The notes: a model not told the origin generated them from the sequence alone. A stretch of DNA of 64,000 nucleotides from Bolinopsis microptera (GCF_026151205.1 NC_087078.1:11949118-12013117), one strand, 5' to 3'; shown: positions 52,001-62,079, counted from the first letter of the stretch. Translations and numbers: made by a program.

Positions 52001-55000
52001 GAATTACAATTAATTATCAATAATTATTAGGGCCATGCACCAAGTACCTGATAGAACATTTAGTCTATAATTAGGGTCATTTGTTGCACGGAAACGAAAC
52101 CATTCCTTTATCGAGATTTAGGGGAGTTGTGATTTAGTAAATGGGAGGGGGGGGGGGGGGGGGGGGGGGGGTGCGGGGTGAACCTTTAAAGAGGAAACAA
52201 ACAAATCGGCAAAGGAGTTTCTGTGATAATATTCATACTTCTTATCACCGGTTTTCTGTGAATTTACAAATGCATTATATACATGGTGGGCCAAAAGTCA
52301 GTACCCATACGTTGGCCTTAATAGCTCCGCCGTGTTTTATATTTGAGAGCTGTTGCTTTGCAGATGGCATACTGTACTTACTGGTTCGAGGATTCCGTCG
52401 TCAAAATTTGAAAATTCGAATATTTTAGACCACGCCCATTCAATATTAAAACACCTATATTGTTTTTTCTGAACATGCTGAACGCCTAATTTTTTCAGAG
52501 ACGGTAGATTATCAAATGTTGCATATGATCTGAAAACATGAGGCAAAACGGATTATAAATGACGAAGTTATCAAGCATTTTCTGTATCTCGTTAACAATA
52601 TTGACTGGGTGATTATGTGACACCGTGACACGACACCTTAATTGGGCACCCTTAACAATTCCCATAATGTTTAACGGGGTAGTTAACGGGGGCACCTTAT
52701 CACGTGATTAGGTAAACCAATCACCTGATCACACGTAATGAATAAACTCGTTATAGCGTTATGCTTCATATCTCGGTCATCTGAGAAGCTACAGTTCTAA
52801 TTCTTTCAGGACAAACGTAATTCGAATGGCCAAACACAATTCAATAACATTTAGCTTGATCCGACTATCCAAACTATCAAATAAATGTGAAAATGAACCT
52901 CCATTTGAAAAAAATGAACGCGAATATTTTTCGAGTTGACAAATTCCTCGAACCAGTGGTGGTACTAAGTCATACCAGAAAGAAGTATTTAAATTGGGCA
53001 CTCAGTGACTGAGCTATAAAGGCCAACGTATGGGTACTGACTTTTGGCCCACCCTGTATATATATGATAGGGGCACGGTGAAGGGCCAACGGGACTACTA
53101 TTTATTTTTGACGGGCCAACTTGCAATTTCACCTCTTTTTATAAAACTTAATATATTTTACGGTCGCCATAAGCTAGACCTCAGACCTGCCACCCACGTT
53201 GGGTTAAGTTGTGGTTTACTTCGTCAAGTTAGCTCCTTAGTTCAATGTAACTACATCCGGCTACATATGGGGAGCTTACTTGACAGTGACATGTAACATG
53301 TACAAAACAACAAGTACTCCGTATTCGGATCTTACTTGACACTGACACTGACATGTATGATGTTACACGTTCAAAAACGACATGAACACGTCCCCCTGCC
53401 GCCCCTTTAACAACGCCGCACAACTCAAGGGTTCCCCACAGTTTCGTTGTATTTTAAGTCTACGTTTCCGTTTTACCCACCCGTCATGTCGTTACTCTCG
53501 AGGAAGGCAGCTCGGGATCGGCTCACAGTTTCGTTGTTATTTTCGTCCAAGTAGGTGAACCGCCACTCACCAGGCGGCGGCTCGGACAGTCCAGGATCTG
53601 AAAGGTCCTCTCCGTTAAGAATGCTACACTCTGGTGTCGGGGACCAACTAACCATAGGAGGGGTTCCTGTAGAATGTCATGGGTTTCACGAGTGTTCAAA
53701 TTACAAGCAATATTGAGCGTTTTGTGATTAAGTATAGTTTCAGATTTACTGCAATCACACCACACCAAGTTTGGATTTAAAATGTTTCATCTGACCGGAG
53801 TGTTCGATAAATAAAATAATCTCCCACCTGGACTATCAGGCTCAGATACATCCACTGGATCCACTGGAGCTGTATATGTTGCACTATTCGTTGAGGGAGA
53901 CAGAGATTTTATATGGATAGGAGAAGGTGATTTGCCTAAAATGGGAGAGTGAGATTGTGAAAAATTGGTCGGAGGTGATTTGCCTAAGATGGGAGAGGGA
54001 GATCTAGAAAGGTTTATGGAAGGGTGCGCTGGTCCGGGTTGTGATTCCCCAGATGATAAGGTCCCTCTAGCCTTTTGTTCTTCTTCTATCTTTATAGGGG
54101 TGAAACACGGACTTTTTCGGTAGTGAAACGGTTCTGGTTTAGTTCCTCGCTTTACAGGCGACAAGGACGGGCTACTCGATCTTTTAACTGGAGAAGACAC
54201 GATTTCAATTCTTTCTCGTTTGCACTTTTTCTTAGAATTACTGATGTTGTTGCTGCTGCTTGTGGATATGAGCTCACTTGTCTCCCTCTCTATTTGTTGA
54301 ATAACGTTGTCGAATTCCTCTTGGCCTGAAAAATAAGAGGGTTAAAAAACTTTAAATTAAATGCTGTGCAATTCTCATCCTTCAACGTGTGCGGCGTTAT
54401 ATCGGAGGGGGGGAGGGGGGGGGGGGGGGGGGGCCGGGGGGACATACACTTAGTAACGTACGTGACGTTGGGGGGGGGGTACCTGATCCCCCCCGGTTAT
54501 ATCCACCCCATGTTTAAATACAGTAGTATTACAAGGCTTATTCAAATCAAGATAAAGTTGACCCACACTGTGTACTGACACGTCGTTTAAGTGACAACGT
54601 TTTATATTACACAATTTGTGTTTACATTTAAGTTACATCTCGATACTACTGTTTATTGCCGTTGCTTTCCAAATTTACAAGGTGTAATTTTGAGAAAATA
54701 AAAAGCGCTCATACGTTTTATAAGAGATAAATCGTCAACACGTAGGGTTTGAATTATTATATTTGGATACCCTCATGGCTCATACTTTAGCCTTAATATC
54801 ACTATCACTTATCACTAGGGTCAGAATGTTGAAAGATGAATGGTGGTGAAATGTTCAATACAGTTACACCTATGATGGAGAACATAACCGAGACTTCAGG
54901 CCAGCTATTCACATGGAAACCCCTCCTAGAAGTGGACTTCACCATGGGGGTCCTCCTCTTAGCCTGCTTCTCCTGTGGACTCTTCGGCAACTGCATAGCA

Positions 55001-58000
55001 TTCAAGTACTTCTCAACACAACGCCGAGACCTCTCCAACATAATTTACATAATGATCGTCGCAGTTGACATCATCAACTCTGTCCTGATGTTTTCACCGG
55101 GAGTGTCCTATTTTAAGGAACGTTCCCCCTTCCTCCTAACCTACCGCTGGATCTGCAACTCTTGGGGGGTGGCCTTCCACGTCAGTTCCAGGCTGAGTGT
55201 TTTCTTGGTGGCGACTCTGAGCATCTCCAGGACAATTAGCCTGACTTTTCCTTTTAAACAAGTTAAGAGAAAACACGTGTTGATACCCACGGGGGTGTAC
55301 TTGTTTACACTTATCATACCGGCCCTGTTTCCATTCTACTACGGGAAGGAGTACATGTTAGTATATCAGTAGCCACAACTATACCTTATTACCATTTTAA
55401 ACACTTTGCGTTTCTTTAACTTAGCAAGTCATTCTGTGGTCACTTGTTTCCTTTTTTATCATAAGAAACTGATTTTTTAAATGTTAAAATCGTTTAGATA
55501 GTATGAAACGATGGCACCTCGGTTTTTTAAAGAGAGAATCTTTCAAATACGAATTTAAGAAGGCAGGACCCGTTTAGCTGGAGTATCTGGTGACTAAACA
55601 CTGGTCTATTTCAGGTACGACGAGTGGACGGTACTGTGTCTCTGGGAATCCTTCGCTAGCGACGTGAACCCCAAAAGCGTAATGTTCGTTATAATATATG
55701 TGTGCATCATCCAACTACCCCTCCTCCTTCCCTTCTTTCCTATAGCTTTCAGCTGTTTGGTCTCCTTCTACCAGCTGAGAAAGAAGAGTCCTTTCAGTGG
55801 AGACGGAATCACTCAACTGAAGAAGAGATACGCCTCCCAAACGATCGTCTTGGTTACGATCATCTACATTACCCTAAACTTTCCCGTGTGCATCTTCATC
55901 CTGCTGGAGGTAATCCAGGTGATCATGTTCCAGTTTGGGTACCCCTACGGGTTCATCCTGGGTACCAACATGAACATACAGATCTATCTGAGACTTCTGC
56001 TGGCCGTGTACTGCGTGGGAATCAACGCGGCGGTCAACCCGATAGTCTACTTGTATCGGTTCAAGGGCTTTAAAAAGTACTCAAACAGCTTGTCCAACCG
56101 AGTGAGGGATAAGATAAAGTATCGGAGGGTAAATAAGAACTGTGGAGATATGTCCGCTATTCCACTGGGAATCAGGCAAGTGAGCACCACGCCTTTCAGC
56201 TTCAGTGGCAATCATATTTATGAGCTTCAGCCATCCAAGTGGTGCTCGGAACAGACAAAAATTGACGATGATAATTCTTACAGTGAGCTTTGAGTGGCTC
56301 ATGTGGTGCAGTGTGAACCCTGGATACTTATAGGACAAATAATGATATTATCTAGGTACAAGGTACTGTAACAGTGTAACAGTTGTGGCCTAGTGGCTGG
56401 TAGGATTATTTAAAGAGTGGTTGTGGCCCTAATTTATAGTTATCTGAGCTATTGGAGATTGGTGAGGGTTGATAGATTTTATACGTTTAAATGTTTAAAA
56501 AGACTGCAAAACTGATTTGATAATAAAATATTGATATATTGACCCTTAAATTTAACAAAGTGTTTTATTTTCTTTCTGTTTTAATGACAGATTATCAGCT
56601 GGCAAGATCAGCAGTCAAGTATCCTTAGCGTAAAAAGCGACCAAAAATTATCCTCTATGATGTGTCAATTTATCGATTGAAATTGGAATTTATTTGAATA
56701 ATTAGCTATCTAGAGCTAACGTAGCAAATTTCCACGCTTACAAACAATAATTTAGATCAAAGTTTTAACAGGTATTTCACTCGGTACCGCGACAATTACC
56801 TGTTAATTGACCCCCGACAATTGACTCCTTAATCCTTATGTAATTACACTGGGGTCAATTGTCGCGAAATCTACTTCTAGGGCTTAGTACGACAATTGAC
56901 CCCCATGTAATTACACTGGGGTCAATTGATCGGGTTAGGGATAGGGTTAGGGTTAATTCTATTAAATTATATTATCGGAGGGTCAATTGTCGCCCACCCT
57001 TTCAATCTTCCTCCATGGGTGGCTGTGAAGACTGATAAAAACCACTTCTTCCGTAAGATGGTGCATTTTGTAGACTTAAGTAAAAAAAATCCAGATTCGA
57101 AACAACAACGACAAAAAACAACAACAAAAAATACCAGTCCTGCCTTAATTCGCAGTCACATGACAGTTGACTGTACTTACTTGGACTGGAGAGGGGAGTC
57201 GTCTTCTTGCGTTTTCGGTTCTTTGTCAAGAGTTCCTTCTTCATTTTCTCCCTCACAGTCGGTAGTTTCTGAGATATTGGTTGAATTATTTCAAAATTAT
57301 CATCTTGGCGAAAACCCAAAATTGGGTGAATAGAATAAAAGGCGAGTGATGTCGGTGCTATCCTAAAAGTTCAGAATATTTTAGAGGCTCGGAACAGCAT
57401 TTTAGGTTCTTGTTTTTATTTTCGGCGGCTCTACATCACTGATTAGGGAGCAGCACTTATCTAATACATATTAGCTGCAAAAAGCCTCTTTTTAAGATGA
57501 TCCCAATTCCCTACGTGGTTATGCTCATTCATTTTCAATTCCTTTTCTCTCAAATCTTTTTCTGCGACCGCAAAATAGAGTATAAAACTTGACTATTTTA
57601 TCAACACGTGACACGACTATTGACTACAAAGTTTAAACCCCCAGTCAATTAAAAAGCTACCTGATCGATTAATAAGGAGCTTTATTACAATAATTCAATT
57701 CAGCTTCAAATTATAGCGCGCAAAAACGTAAAAACTAGAATAATGAGTTTGTAATGTTACGAACAAATCATTCGTTCTGGACACGTGTAGAAATTTAATC
57801 ATAAGAACAAGGGATCTGTCTATTTCATACTGTCGTTTAGAAATATAATAGACTTTCTTAACCAAGATTTGAAAAGCGTTATAAGCGTATGCACAAAATA
57901 TAAAAGATTTAATATGGGTAATTTGTCTGGAATTGAGAATTATTGAAGCTTTCAGTGGACCTGCAGAGTGCAATTGGTATAAGGCATACGCAATAAATGT

Positions 58001-61000
58001 TATTGCAAAACGATAAATTTGACGAACGGAAGTCTGAAGCCTGGGGCATTGAAAAGAACTGTGTATACTCTACAGTCTACACTGTGTATACTCTACAGTC
58101 TACACTGTGTATACTCTACAGTCTACACTGTGTATACTCTACAGTCTACACTGTGTATACTCTACAGTCTACACTGTGTATATTCTACAGTCTACACTGT
58201 GTATACTCTACAGTAAGGTTTTTTTTTTCTGGGTGCCACAGACCCACCCAATGGTGCTGACTTTTTTGGGTTAAAGACCCACTTTTCCATTGAATGTGGC
58301 TCGCTGGCTGAGCTGCGCTCGCAGTAACTTTTTTCGCAAATTTTTTAATCCAATTTTTTGAACTTTCCCTATCAACAATCTTAGAGATTGGACTAAATAT
58401 TACATTCCATAATTTAGGACTTGAAGTTGATGACCTTCTTCCGTCAGAATAATTATATGTACTATTCATATATGCAATATTCCACCACATTTTGGTTGAT
58501 AATTTGATTTCCAAAGTCCACTCATACATATGTGGAAAACTTACAAATACCCCTTAAAATGCTGGCTTTATACTTATAGTATAAAGATGTAGGTATAGGT
58601 CAGGGACGTAGCCAGGATTTTAATCCAGCTGCGCAGCGAGCGAAGCGAGCAAGCTGTGGCAGGGGTCTGGGGGGCGCAGCCCCCTGGAAAATTTTTGCAA
58701 AACAGGGTGTTTTAGACGACATTTGGCATTAAAGAAATTTGTAGGACAGCAATAAACTGGGATTGAAAAGAATCAAGTACTCACGTACAGGGACGTAGCC
58801 AGGATTTTTCTTTGAGGGGAGCTGTCGGCGAGCGAAGCGAGCCGACGTGTCCAATCCAGCTGCGCAGCGAGCGAAGCGAGCAAGCTGTGGCAGGGGTCTG
58901 GGGGCGCAGCCCCCAGCGGTGTCCAGGGGCAGAGGGGAAATTTTTTGCCCCCCGGAAATTTTTTGCGAAACAGGGTGTTTTAGACGACATTTGGCATTAA
59001 AGAAATTTGTAGGACAGCAATAAACTGGGATTGAAAAGAATCAAGTACTCACGTAAAGTTGGTAACTTCACAACAGCAATCTGCATTCTCCAATCAGAAT
59101 TTACGACTTACTCAGGCCTCATCGTCTTAAAATTTTTACATTTCCTACGGTCTAGGGGACACTATTGACTATTTATAGAAGTCTTCTAGAATGTTTGCTT
59201 GGATGTTATGACAGATATTTACTAATGACCAATCCACAGTTCAAATCTTTGACTGACTGCAGTCATAAACACAGCCCAGTTACCAGGCGACCATGGGGGA
59301 GTAGACACACAGTTGATAACAACAGACCTACTATCAATATCAACAGACCCACTATTTCATCTTACAGACCCACAAGTCAATCCACAGACCCATTTCAGAG
59401 TAGCAAAGACCCACTATTAAGCTAGTAGACACACACTTAATAAAAATAGGCCCACTATTTGACCTTAGAGACCCACTGCCAATAACAACAGACCCACTTT
59501 GTAACCTTACAGACCCACAAATAAATCTACAGACCCATTTCAGAGTAGCAAAGGCCCACTATTAAGCGAGTAGACACACACTTAATAACAACAGACCCAC
59601 TATCGATATCAACAGGCCCACTATTTCATCTTACAGACCCACAAGTCAATCTACAGACCCATTTCAGAGTAGCAAAGACCCACTATTAAGCGAGTAGACA
59701 CACACTTAATAACAACAGACCCACTATCAATATCAACAGGCCCACTATTTCATCTTACAGACCCACAAGTCAACCTACAGACCCATTTCAGAGTAGCAAA
59801 GACCCACTATTAAGCGAGTAGACACACACTTAATAACAACAGACCCACTATCAATATCAACAGGCCCACTATTTCATCTTACAGACCCACAAGTCAACCT
59901 ACAGACCCATTTCAGAGTAGCAAGACCCACTATTAAGCGAGTAGACACACACTTAATAACAACAGACCCACTATCAATATCAACAGGCCCACTATTTCAT
60001 CTTACAGACCTTAAGTCAATCTACAGACCCATTTCAGAGTAGCAAAGACCCACTATTAAGCGAGTAGACACACACTTAATAACAACAGACCCACTATCAA
60101 TATCAACAGACCCACTATTTCATCTTACAGACCCACAAGTCAATCTACAGACCCATTTCAGACTTCAGAGTAGCAAAGACCCACTATTAAGCGAGTAGAC
60201 ACACACTTAATAACAACAGACCCACTATCAATATCAACAGACCCACTATTCCACCTTATAGAGTATAGACCCATGTAAGTAAGTCTACACTATAATAAAA
60301 CACATCCAAGCTATCAACAGGCCCACTATTTGAGCATGTACAGACCCTCATTAACCATGGTCAATTCAATCCTAACCTCACCCCCCCCCCCCCCCCCCCC
60401 CCCAAGAAAATATGTTTTTTTTTCGTTTCAGCCAATTTTAATTTTTCGATGAAAAAATTTGAGGCAAGGGTGCTGGCACCCTTGGCACCCTATAAAAAAA
60501 AACCTTACTCTACAGTCTACACTGTGTATACTCTACAGTCTACACTGTGTATACTCTACAGTCTACACTGTGTATACTCTACAGTCTACACTGTGTAGAG
60601 GCAAGGAAATGAATTGTACCTCTAAAGCACAGGCTATCATGAAGTGTTGAATCTCAGATTCCCGATATCCCCTCTCTTTGTAAAACTGAACCGTCTTCTT
60701 ATCCAACATACGAGCTATCTTATCTCCGATGTGCTGCACAAGGTTATATCGTCAGAATGATTGTGTGCTGCACAAGGTTATTTCGTCAGAATGATTGTGT
60801 GCTGCACAAGGTTATTTCGTCAGAATGATTGTGTGCTGCACAAGGTTATTTCGTCAGAATGATTGTGTGCTGCACAAGGTTATTTCGTCAGAATGATTGT
60901 GTGCTGCACAAGGTTATTTCGTCAGAATGATTGTGTGCTGCACAAGGTTATTTCGTCAGAATGATTGTGTGCTGCACAAGGTTATTTCGTCAGAATGATT

Positions 61001-61458
61001 GTGTGCTGCACAAGGTTATTTCGTCAGAATGATTGTGAGTTAGGAATAGGGATTGTACATCATGTCACACTGTCATATGAATCTCAATTAATTTCTAAAC
61101 GCTTGACTTATAATCAAAGCTGCTATGTTATCTGCAGAAATGGGAGATGACTTTATCATATCAAGTCTTTATCATAAACTGTCTCCGTAATACGAATAAA
61201 TTTAGTTAAACAAGTTTGAGGTTGATATGATTTACGAAAGTACTAATATATTTAATACCCAAATTTCCTTGATTCAGTCCCCGGTCTCACCTGTATACTC
61301 TTAGCTTCCTCCCCGGACCTTAAAGGAATAGGATAACTACAGAGCGCCTTCATAGACCTTGAGTAGGAATGATAGGACTTGTTATCCTTCTCCTTAGCAT
61401 CATCTCGCAATTCTTTGATCCAGTTGTAAAAATGGGGATTAGATGGACATTTTGGCAT
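34008..61458 (-). CDS. MUS81: MUS81 structure-specific endonuclease subunit, 13 exons over 27 kb
   Basis: Exons: 61458-61291, 60733-60620, 57268-57181, 54325-53828, 53666-53481, 50314-49901, 49407-49008, 48081-47976, 43984-43872, 43500-43374, 42796-42700, 41209-40962 and 34166-34008. Phases agree throughout, giving 905 residues. MUS81 cleaves branched DNA (3' flaps, replication forks, nicked Holliday junctions) with an EME partner in the nucleus. Exon 1 has the N-terminal HhH region ([24 protein letters not shown]). Exon 5 has [11 protein letters not shown]. Exon 8 opens the nuclease fold (SLCVDNAEV). Exon 9 holds the GD...[10 protein letters not shown] catalytic motif (GDXnERKX3D). Exon 10 has [18 protein letters not shown], exon 11 [16 protein letters not shown]. 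Exons 12-13 hold the C-terminal HhH2 ([37 protein letters not shown]). Vertebrate MUS81 is about 550 residues; the extra length lies in Ser/Pro-rich exons 4-7. I did not find the winged helix. The donors of exon 7 (GTTTGT) and the start of exon 12 are the least certain junctions. Confidence 0.92.
34913..35431. mobile_element. TTAA-flanked MITE, 519 bp
   Basis: Inverted ends GGGGGCATACACC and GATGTATGCCCCC, then CCGTCCAACCCAAATGACC facing GGTCATTTGGGTTGGAC. TTAA stands at 34909-34912 and 35432-35435. A piggyBac- or Kolobok-type non-autonomous element in the upstream region of the first discoidin-like gene. The second copy of that gene lacks it. Confidence 0.85.
35640..36515 (+). CDS. Secreted coiled-coil protein with a discoidin (F5/8 C)-like domain, copy A
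   Basis: 291 residues, single exon as seen. Residues 1-19 form a signal peptide ([19 protein letters not shown]). About 27-140 is a charged heptad-rich coiled coil ([16 protein letters not shown], then [19 protein letters not shown]). About 145-285 is a beta-sandwich-like region with features of discoidin/F5-8C or fucolectin domains: ELISDGQF, then [20 protein letters not shown], and a final HILELQVWG. Such domains bind glycans or lipids outside the cell; the ligand here is unknown. Compared with copy B at 39295, about 60 coiled-coil residues are missing. It lies in the last intron of MUS81 on the opposite strand. Confidence 0.75.
   Translation: MIVPCTILLALHLVSRSGATPDTTPVVALKDEAAQIRSEGYEAINRAESIRERAYRVQEEEVEMKEEALEMREETASARSALESRLVETLVETLALLRSEANDTNLHRQEIKSILNNVKDRIEKLESKVKTLKDRQQAWLSEVRLISLYKMSGQTSTFPAYGFEPELISDGQFGFSRRSWSGMATYSQTANSNRDNKLWLELGGLFRISKIKVWNIRDSRWREIIGTKILADEKLVGTITEARSSYDFTVADDDPTYARKVTLHQPRAQDTHILELQVWGSGPFSTEDKFA
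36976..37320. mobile_element. MITE-like hairpin element downstream of copy A
   Basis: ATAATACCTCCGC at 36987 faces GCGGAGGTATTAT at 37064, and the far end repeats AAGGTATTATAATATAATAT at 37300-37320. The duplicated 3' flank of the discoidin-like genes resumes after it. Confidence 0.5.
37756..38023 (+). mobile_element. LINE (RTE-like) reverse transcriptase C-terminal remnant
   Basis: The plus strand reads [19 protein letters not shown], then [18 protein letters not shown] and [17 protein letters not shown]. This matches the usual RTE-type tail (RW..LGHILR, G.R.....L..DL, A.DR..WR). No upstream polymerase is present. Confidence 0.75.
39295..40347 (+). CDS. Secreted coiled-coil protein with a discoidin (F5/8 C)-like domain, copy B
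   Basis: 350 residues, same signal peptide and same overall plan as copy A. The coiled coil is longer by about 60 residues (about 127-190, including [20 protein letters not shown] and [13 protein letters not shown]). The C-terminal domain keeps [30 protein letters not shown] and HILELQVWG. Amino acid changes between copies cluster in surface positions such as RDSRWREI versus RHSSVGEI, as seen in diversifying secreted binders, though this is only an impression. No intron seen. Opposite in direction to MUS81, whose exon 12 starts about 600 bp further on. Confidence 0.78.
   Translation: MIVPCTILLALHLVSRSGATPDTPPVVALKDEAAQIRDEGYEAINRAESIRERAYRVQDKTVEMKKEAVEIREETGSAISALESRLVETLVDTLALLRSEANDTKIYRQEIKSILNNVKDRIEKLEWKMTTLKKKISEQKDELTNSISNQTTVLEGQTGALEKQMTAIEEQKAVSTAVSQKVSETLATALTLKDRQQAWLSEVRLISLYKMSGQTSTYPYGHEAELISDGQFEFSHRSWGGMATYSQTANSNPDKKLWLELGGLFRISKIKVWNIRHSSVGEIIGTKIFADEKLVGTITEALSSYDFTVADNDPTYARKVTLHQPLAQWLHILELQVWGSGPFSAEDKFA
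41210..42699. other. MUS81 intron 11, no other feature
   Basis: AT-rich. A possible retroelement tail lies near 42410-42560. Confidence 0.4.
43204..43369. mobile_element. MITE with GGCCAAGGGTCRACCGAG ends abutting the MUS81 exon 10 donor
   Basis: 166 bp. Inverted ends GGCCAAGGGTCAACCGAGG and (reverse) GGCCAAGGGTCGACCGAGT. The interior is rich in ACCGAGGCCGAGG repeats. CTAC lies on both sides (43200-43203 and 43370-43373). On the minus strand that CTAC is the GTAG at the start of MUS81 intron 10. Confidence 0.8.
43985..47975. other. MUS81 intron 8, no supported gene
   Basis: AT-rich. An open frame from the ATG at 45568 to 45906 (plus, 112 residues) shows no recognisable motif and is probably chance or an old repeat. 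Confidence 0.3.
48400..48424 (+). repeat. Poly-G tract
   Basis: 25 G residues in MUS81 intron 7. Confidence 0.9.
50315..52281. other. MUS81 intron 5, left part, no gene seen
   Basis: AT-rich, apart from the poly-G tract. Confidence 0.35.
52147..52171 (+). repeat. Poly-G tract
   Basis: About 25 G residues in MUS81 intron 5. Confidence 0.9.
52282..53056. mobile_element. Mariner-like non-autonomous element, 775 bp
   Basis: Inverted ends of about 40 bp starting CATGGTGGGCCAAAAGTCAG and CAGGGTGGGCCAAAAGTCAG, with TA on both sides (52280-52281 and 53057-53058). TA duplications and GGTGGGCCAAAAGT-type ends are typical of Tc1/mariner. No transposase frame was recognised. Confidence 0.82.
54406..54433 (+). 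repeat. Interrupted poly-G tract
   Basis: G runs of 7, 19 and 5 around single A and CC, in MUS81 intron 3. Confidence 0.85.
54836..56293 (+). CDS. Class A GPCR, two exons, nested in MUS81 intron 3
   Basis: Exons 54836-55356 and 55615-56293 (donor GTTAGT, acceptor TATTTCAG) join in phase to give 399 residues. N-glycosylation site NIT at 16-18 in the outer tail. Class A signposts: GN at 51-52 in TM1, Asp78 in TM2 (VAVDIINS), Cys107 before TM3, and NPIVYLYRF in TM7 (exon 2). The DRY position reads SRT (131-133), keeping the Arg. Tail Lys/Arg-rich. Poly(A) signal AATAAA at 56522. It shares the VDIxNS TM2 signature and overall layout with the GPCR at 17234, so probably the same family; ligand unknown. 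The gene lies antisense in the intron between MUS81 exons 4 and 3. Confidence 0.87.
56790..56999. repeat. GTCAATTGTCG repeats and a short telomere-like tract
   Basis: ACAATTGACCCC or its complement occurs about six times with TGTAATTACACTGGGGTCAA duplicated. 56932-56956 reads GGGTTAGGGATAGGGTTAGG and on, the animal telomere word TTAGGG. Confidence 0.75.
58060..58213 (+). repeat. 23-bp minisatellite, left part
   Basis: 6.7 units of TGTGTATACTCTACAGTCTA plus CAC. The same array resumes at 60508 after the inserted element. Confidence 0.92.
58602..59056 (+). repeat. Two direct copies of an AGGGACGTAGCCAGGATTT repeat
   Basis: 58602-58787 and 58790-59056 share GAGCGAAGCGAGCAAGCTGT, the GGCGCAGCCCC block and CAGGGTGTTTTAGACGACAT up to AAGTACTCACGTA. 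The second copy has extra GC-rich sequence. Confidence 0.85.
59290..60275 (+). repeat. About 121-bp tandem array rich in ACAGACCCAC
   Basis: The landmark AGTAGACACACACTTAATAA recurs near 59424, 59574, 59694, 59818, 59940, 60065 and 60194. Each unit itself has about five AGACCCAC words. Confidence 0.88.
60381..60403 (-). repeat. Poly-C tract (poly-G on the minus strand)
   Basis: 23 C residues near the right end of the hAT-like element. Confidence 0.9.
60508..60598 (+). repeat. 23-bp minisatellite, right part
   Basis: About four units in the same orientation and phase as 58060-58213. Confidence 0.92.
60731..61036. repeat. 34-bp minisatellite of nine units spanning the MUS81 exon 2 splice acceptor
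   Basis: Unit GTGCTGCACAAGGTTATTTC plus GTCAGAATGATTGT, nine copies at 34-bp steps from 60731. On the minus strand each unit contains TTGTGCAG|CAC, the 3' splice site and first codon of MUS81 exon 2. Confidence 0.9.
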
Positions 61459-62079
61459 TTTGCTATTTTGGAAGTTAAATTGTTAGAAGTTTGTTTGGAG
61501 TGATAAAGCTAAGACGCAGGGAAATTTTAGGTCGTAAGAATAATCAGTGAAAATTAAATGAATTTTAAAGTGATGCAGAATAGATTGATTAAGCTTATTA
61601 TTCAATGCTGACGGAGACAAAAGTTGGACACATAGGTTTATAATGTTCTGAGCCAACAGCCAGTTCCTTACTTACTAGAAATTAAATAGCTCATTAGCTC
61701 TACCAAGTACCAATCTAGTAGGTTAATTGAGGATGAATATTGAATCGTTGGATGCTCGAATGTGAGAACAAAGGCTGTGATCAAAACTTAATAACCTTGT
61801 GGAATATTAAACTTTTAAAATAAGAGGCTTGTACTGTAAAATGGAAGTACTAGGAAAGTGTAAATAAATTCATTCAAAAACAGCTCCAATAAAATAATTC
61901 ATTCCTCATCTTGACACATTTCCTCAAACTAATAATGTAACTCATTATTTACATACAAACAGATAATTTCTTCACCCAGACTTCAATGCAATACACAAAA
62001 GGTTCTCGTTTAGTTTTAGTTAATTCCTTCAGTTAATTCCTTCAAGAATTTAGTTAATTTAGTTAATTAGTTAATTCCT
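61459..62079. promoter_or_regulatory. Gap between the small membrane protein gene and MUS81; probable MUS81 promoter region
   Basis: 620 bp between the stop at 62080 and the MUS81 ATG at 61458, both minus strand. AT-rich, with a TTAGTTAATT short repeat near 62020-62070 just at its right edge. No sharp promoter motif was identified. Confidence 0.3.

Larger units (their letters stand above)
58214..60507. mobile_element. hAT-like element, 2.3 kb, inserted in a 23-bp minisatellite
   Basis: Inverted ends TAAGGTTTTTTTTTTCTGGG and (reverse) TAAGGTTTTTTTTTATAGGG, each continuing GTGCCA. CTCTACAG flanks both ends (58206-58213, 60508-60515), an 8-bp duplication typical of hAT. The interior has a duplicated AGGGACGTAGCCAGGATTT block and a long tandem array, but no transposase. 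Confidence 0.85.

Noticed and set aside
52337-53001. Frames inside the mariner-like element as a transposase
   Set aside because: No D,D34D-type motifs or helix-turn-helix. The frames are short and on conflicting phases.
58019-58260. Open frame reading [19 protein letters not shown] repeatedly
   Set aside because: Pure translation of the 23-bp minisatellite. The same peptide reappears at 60459 from the second part of the array.
60731-61036. Regular 34-bp repeats, CRISPR-like at first sight
   Set aside because: Units are contiguous with no unique spacers, and the setting is an animal intron.
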